Shown piece by piece: positions 15,266 through 17,961 of a DNA stretch of 17,961 nucleotides. The position numbers and the translations under genes were made by a program. Source of the stretch: DASYUM01 sp036001225 (GTDB taxonomy: Bacteria > Methylomirabilota > Methylomirabilia > Rokubacteriales > DASRDR01). The notes under the pieces were generated by a model. It worked only from the letters and a program-made list of their open reading frames with translations, was not told the origin of the DNA and ran no database searches. The stretch is from NCBI GenBank assembly GCA_036001225.1, contig DASYUM010000133.1, positions 1 through 17,961 of the forward strand. The letters are read 5' to 3'. Every line of letters starts with the position of its first letter. Position 1 is the first letter of the stretch.

Positions 15266-15751
15266 TCAGTTGAGCCGGCCGCGCAAGGTGTGCAGCGCCT
15301 TGCGGGCGTCGGCGTCGGTCGGGGCCACCCGCACCGCCGCCTCGAACTCCCGCAGCGCCTCCCACCACTTCCCCTGCTTGAGATAGATGCGTCCCAGGTT
15401 CATGTACGGAAACTGGCGCGGCTCGTACCGGGGCGCGCGCTTGGCCTTCTCGAGCCAGCCGATTGCCTCGTCCAGCCGGTCGCGCTGCATCAGATAGACG
15501 CCGATGTCGTTGTAGGGGTTGCCGAAGTCGGGATCGATCTCGATCGCCTTGAGACACTCGGCGGTCGCCTCCTCGATCCGGTTCTGGAAGCTGTACGTCC
15601 ACCCGAGATAGGTGTGAGCCTCGGCGGTCGGACACGCCTCGATCGAGCGCTTGTAGGTCTCGATCGCCCGCTCGAGGTCGCCCGCCATCTGGTGGCGGTA
15701 GGCGTCCTGCCAGAGCTCGGTGGCGCGCTTGCGGGCCTCGGGATCAGACAT
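15266..15751 (-). CDS. Tetratricopeptide repeat protein
   Basis: A 161-residue cytoplasmic protein made almost entirely of about four TPR units: residues 10-41 (AYRHQMAGDLERAIETYKRS), 43-75 (AHTYLGWTYSFQNRIEEATA), 77-112 (NPYNDIGVYLMQRDRLDEAI) and 113-147 (PYMNLGRIYLKQGKWWEALR). TPRs form helical scaffolds for protein contacts; no enzymatic domain is present. The start is ATG 15751 (MSDPEARKRAT) with CGGAG eight bases upstream. The frame stays open to 15904, but the extra 51 residues are low-complexity arginine/proline/serine and overlap the ATPase gene. It lies 20 bp after the DppF-type ATPase and 7 bp before the SDR. A partner cannot be named. Confidence 0.9.
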   Translation of the reverse strand: MSDPEARKRATELWQDAYRHQMAGDLERAIETYKRSIEACPTAEAHTYLGWTYSFQNRIEEATAECLKAIEIDPDFGNPYNDIGVYLMQRDRLDEAIGWLEKAKRAPRYEPRQFPYMNLGRIYLKQGKWWEALREFEAAVRVAPTDADARKALHTLRGRLN

Positions 15752-15771
15752 CCGACGACTCCGAGAATGGC

Positions 15772-16752
15772 TCAGCGGGTATCGTACCCTACCCCGGGGG
15801 CCAGATGACAGGCGACCCGATGGCCCGGCACGACTTCCCGCAAGGTCGGCACCTCGATCCGGCAGCGGGCCTCGACGAACGGGCAGCGCGGATGAAAGCG
15901 GCAACCGGCCGGGATGTCGATCGGACTCGGCGGCTCGCCGGGCAGAACCGGCGGCCGCCAGGGACGGGTGGGATCGGGGGCGGGCACCGACGCGTGCAGG
16001 GTTTGCGTGTAGGGATGGAGCGGCCGCTCGAAGAGCGCCACGGTGGGGGCCTCTTCCACGATCTGGCCCAGGTACATGACGGCCACCCGGTCGGCGATCT
16101 GACGGACGACGGCGAGGTCGTGGGAGATGAAGAGGTAGGCGACGCGGAACTCGGCCTGCAGCTCGCGCAGTAGCCCGAGGACGCGGAGCTTGACCGTGAC
16201 GTCGAGGCCGGAGGTGATCTCGTCCGCGACCACCAGGTCCGGCCGGAGCGCGAGGGCGCGGGCGATGGCGATGCGCTGGCGCTGTCCGCCCGAGAACTCG
16301 TGCGGGTAGCGCCGGGCGGCGTCGGCCGGAAGCCCCACCCGATCGAGCAGCGCGGCCACCGTCCCGGCCCGGTCGCCGGGGACGCGGTGCACCGTCAGCG
16401 GCTGGCCGACGATCTGGCCGACGGTCTTGCGCGGATTCAGCGAGGCGTAGGGGTTCTGGAAGACGATCTGGATCCGCCGGCGCAGTGGTCGGAAGGCCGC
16501 CGGGGAGAGCCGGGTGACGTCGCGGCCGTCGAGCAGGATGCGGCCCGCCGTCGGCTCGACCAGGCGCAGGACCGTGCGGCCCAAGGTGGTCTTTCCCGAC
16601 CCCGACTCTCCGACGAGCCCGAGGGTTTCCTGGCGCTCGATCGCGAGCGTCACGCCGTCCACCGCGCGCAGCCAGCGCGGTCGCCCGAGCCAGCCGCCGA
16701 GACGGTAGTGGGTGTGGAGGTTCTCGACCGCGAGGAGGGCGCCGTTCGTCAC
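15772..16752 (-). CDS. DppF/OppF-type ABC transporter ATP-binding protein
   Basis: One of the two ATPases of a peptide/nickel-type importer, 326 residues. Walker A is GESGSGKTT at 48-56, the Q-loop Gln99 lies in VFQNPYASLNP (typical of the Dpp/Opp group), the signature is SGGQRQR at 154-160 and the switch histidine is His211 in ISHDLAVV. Walker B reads LVVADEIT at 173-180, with Ile179 where DEP is nearly universal; the catalytic Glu178 is kept. The C-terminal oligopeptide-transporter extension has four conserved cysteines (284, 290, 297, 315) in PAGCRFHPRCPFVEARC and RVACH. The start is GTG at 16752, overlapping the stop of the partner ATPase gene by four bases (GTGA). The permease and binding protein genes should lie beyond the right edge. 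Confidence 0.95.
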   Translation of the reverse strand: MTNGALLAVENLHTHYRLGGWLGRPRWLRAVDGVTLAIERQETLGLVGESGSGKTTLGRTVLRLVEPTAGRILLDGRDVTRLSPAAFRPLRRRIQIVFQNPYASLNPRKTVGQIVGQPLTVHRVPGDRAGTVAALLDRVGLPADAARRYPHEFSGGQRQRIAIARALALRPDLVVADEITSGLDVTVKLRVLGLLRELQAEFRVAYLFISHDLAVVRQIADRVAVMYLGQIVEEAPTVALFERPLHPYTQTLHASVPAPDPTRPWRPPVLPGEPPSPIDIPAGCRFHPRCPFVEARCRIEVPTLREVVPGHRVACHLAPGVGYDTR

Positions 16753-17729
16753 GGCCGGGCTTCGTAGAGGTGGCAGGCGACGCGATGGTCCGGTCCCACG
16801 GGGCGGAGGGCCGGCATCAGCTCGTCGCAGACCGCCATGCGCTTGGGACAGCGCTCTCGGAACGGACAGAAGCCGGGGGGGACGGTCAACGTCGGCATCA
16901 GGCCCTCGCGCGTCTCGGCGATGTCGGCGGTTCGGTCGGCGCGGGGGACCTGGGCCAGCAAGGCCTGGGTGTAGGGATGGGCGGGCGCGGCGAACAAGGC
17001 CGGCGTCGGTGCCACCTCGACCAGGCAGCCGGCGTAGAGGAGGGCCACGGTGTGGGCCACATGGGCCACCACGCCGAGGTCGTGGGTGACGAAGAGGGTC
17101 GCGACGCCCCGCTCGGCCCGGAGCCCCTCGAGCAACTGGAGGATCTGGGCCTGCGTCGTGACGTCGAGCGCGGTCGTCGGCTCGTCAGCGATGACGAGGC
17201 TCGGCTCGCACGAGAACGCCATTCCGATGAGGACCCGTTGGCGCATGCCCCCGGAGAGCTCGTGCGGATAGCGGCGGAGCAGGCCGACGGAGTCGGCGAT
17301 GCCCATCCGGACGAGCAGCCGCGCCATCGCCGCCTCGGCCGCCGGCCGGGACAACCCGCGGTGGAGCCGCAACGCGTCGGTCGCCTGGACGCCGATGCGG
17401 AAGGTCGGATTCAGCGCCGAGAGCGGATCCTGGGGAATCAGCGCGATCTCGGCGCCGCGCAGCTCCCGCATGGCCGCTTCGCCGAGGGCGAGGAGGTCCC
17501 GGCCTTTGAAGCGGATGGCGCCGGCCTCGACCCGCCCCGGGTCGGGGAGGAGGCGGACGATCGCGCGTCCGACCGTGGACTTCCCCGCCCCCGACTCGCC
17601 GACCAGACCGAGAACCTCGCCCGGGCGCACCGTCAGGTCCACTCCCCACACCCCGAGCCGTCTCCCGTAACGGACGGTGAGGGCGCGAATGGACAGGAGC
17701 GAGTCGGGCTCGATCAGGCCGCCGCCCAC
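16749..17729 (-). CDS. DppD/OppD-type ABC transporter ATP-binding protein
   Basis: Partner ATPase of the same importer, 326 residues. Motifs are Walker A GESGAGKST at about 44-52, Q-loop in LIPQDPLSALNP, signature LSGGMRQRVLIG, Walker B LVIADEPTTALDV and the switch histidine in VTHDLGVV. The C-terminal extension has the family pattern PPGFCPFRERCPKRMAVC and RVACH. The start is assigned to GTG at 17729, 22 bp after the permease stop, with AGAGG upstream; no ATG is available before the first conserved strand (LLSIRALTVRYG), but an alternative start within the first ten codons cannot be excluded. The four-base overlap with the next ATPase fits one operon. The substrate (peptide, nickel, sugar or other) is open. 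Confidence 0.95.
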   Translation of the reverse strand: MGGGLIEPDSLLSIRALTVRYGRRLGVWGVDLTVRPGEVLGLVGESGAGKSTVGRAIVRLLPDPGRVEAGAIRFKGRDLLALGEAAMRELRGAEIALIPQDPLSALNPTFRIGVQATDALRLHRGLSRPAAEAAMARLLVRMGIADSVGLLRRYPHELSGGMRQRVLIGMAFSCEPSLVIADEPTTALDVTTQAQILQLLEGLRAERGVATLFVTHDLGVVAHVAHTVALLYAGCLVEVAPTPALFAAPAHPYTQALLAQVPRADRTADIAETREGLMPTLTVPPGFCPFRERCPKRMAVCDELMPALRPVGPDHRVACHLYEARP

Positions 17730-17751
17730 GAGCCTGCCGGCCTCTGCGCGC

Positions 17752-17961
17752 TCACGCGGTCGTCCGCAGGCGCGGGTCGAGGTGCTCGCGGAGGCCCTCG
17801 CCGAGGAGACTGAACCCGACCACGGCCAAGGTCAGGGCCAGCATGGGCATCCCCATTCCCCACCAGCCCACCATCAGGTAGCCGCGACCCTCGGCGATCA
17901 TCGCGCCCCAGGACGGGACCGAGGCCTGGACGCCGAGCCCGACGAAGGAGAGGAGGGCTTC
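17752..17961 (-). CDS. DppC/OppC-type ABC transporter permease (partial, C-terminus only)
   Basis: The last 69 residues of an inner-membrane permease of the Dpp/Opp importer, entering from the right edge. The fragment begins EALLSFVGLGVQASVPSWG, which is the diagnostic C-terminal coupling segment of DppC/OppC/NikC proteins, followed by a final membrane helix (MPMLALTLAVVGFSLLGEGL) and ends REHLDPRLRTTA with TGA at 17754-17752. It is followed by the DppD-type ATPase 22 bp downstream, as expected for DppBCDF order. Confidence 0.93.
   Translation of the reverse strand, partial: EALLSFVGLGVQASVPSWGAMIAEGRGYLMVGWWGMGMPMLALTLAVVGFSLLGEGLREHLDPRLRTTA

Noticed and set aside
15752..15904. Upstream extension of the TPR protein by 51 residues
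   Set aside because: It overlaps the ATPase gene end, is low complexity, and the ATG at 15751 has a suitable ribosome binding site.

Overview
The window is very GC-rich (roughly 70% by eye) and densely coded. Every gene I can support lies on the minus strand, so transcription runs from position 17961 towards 1. Gene content (SsuABC-type and Dpp/Opp-type ABC importers, a PF04392-type periplasmic binding protein, NDP-forming acyl-CoA synthetase, MmgE/PrpD protein, PaaK-like ligase, ACT-malic enzyme) together with the high GC suggests a heterotrophic, Gram-negative-type soil or subsurface bacterium, for example a Rokubacteria/Methylomirabilota- or Tectomicrobia-like lineage. That assignment is inference from gene style only; there is no rRNA or marker gene here.

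Region 1 (17961 to 6624) is one continuous run of twelve co-directional genes with overlaps or very small gaps. It begins with the C-terminal end of a Dpp/Opp-type permease, then the two Dpp/Opp ATPases, a TPR protein, an SDR dehydrogenase, a phenylacetate-CoA-ligase-like enzyme, a VOC-fold protein, an MmgE/PrpD protein, a fused NDP-forming acyl-CoA synthetase, and a complete SsuABC/TauABC-type importer (Tat-exported binding protein, permease, ATPase). Five junctions are 4- or 8-nt stop/start overlaps and one has a 1-nt gap. The set reads as uptake plus CoA activation and oxidation of an organic acid whose identity cannot be read from sequence.

Region 2 (6623 to 4954) holds an intergenic stretch with two copies of a hairpin repeat that differ by a compensatory base-pair change, an NAD-type zinc alcohol dehydrogenase, a palindrome-rich spacer bounded by a duplicated copy of the dehydrogenase gene end, and a 48-residue basic protein gene.

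Region 3 (4876 to 1) is a second run: a binding-protein gene broken by a one-base frameshift in a run of eight G, an aliphatic-amidase/nitrilase-fold protein in which the catalytic cysteine is replaced by alanine, a small lipoprotein coupled to it, an ACT-domain malic enzyme, and a class I aminotransferase that runs off the window edge.

No tRNA, rRNA, CRISPR array, insertion sequence or phage gene was seen. The items most worth a second look are the cysteine-less amidase homologue, the compensatory hairpin repeats, the dehydrogenase-tail duplication and the tightly coupled twelve-gene cluster.
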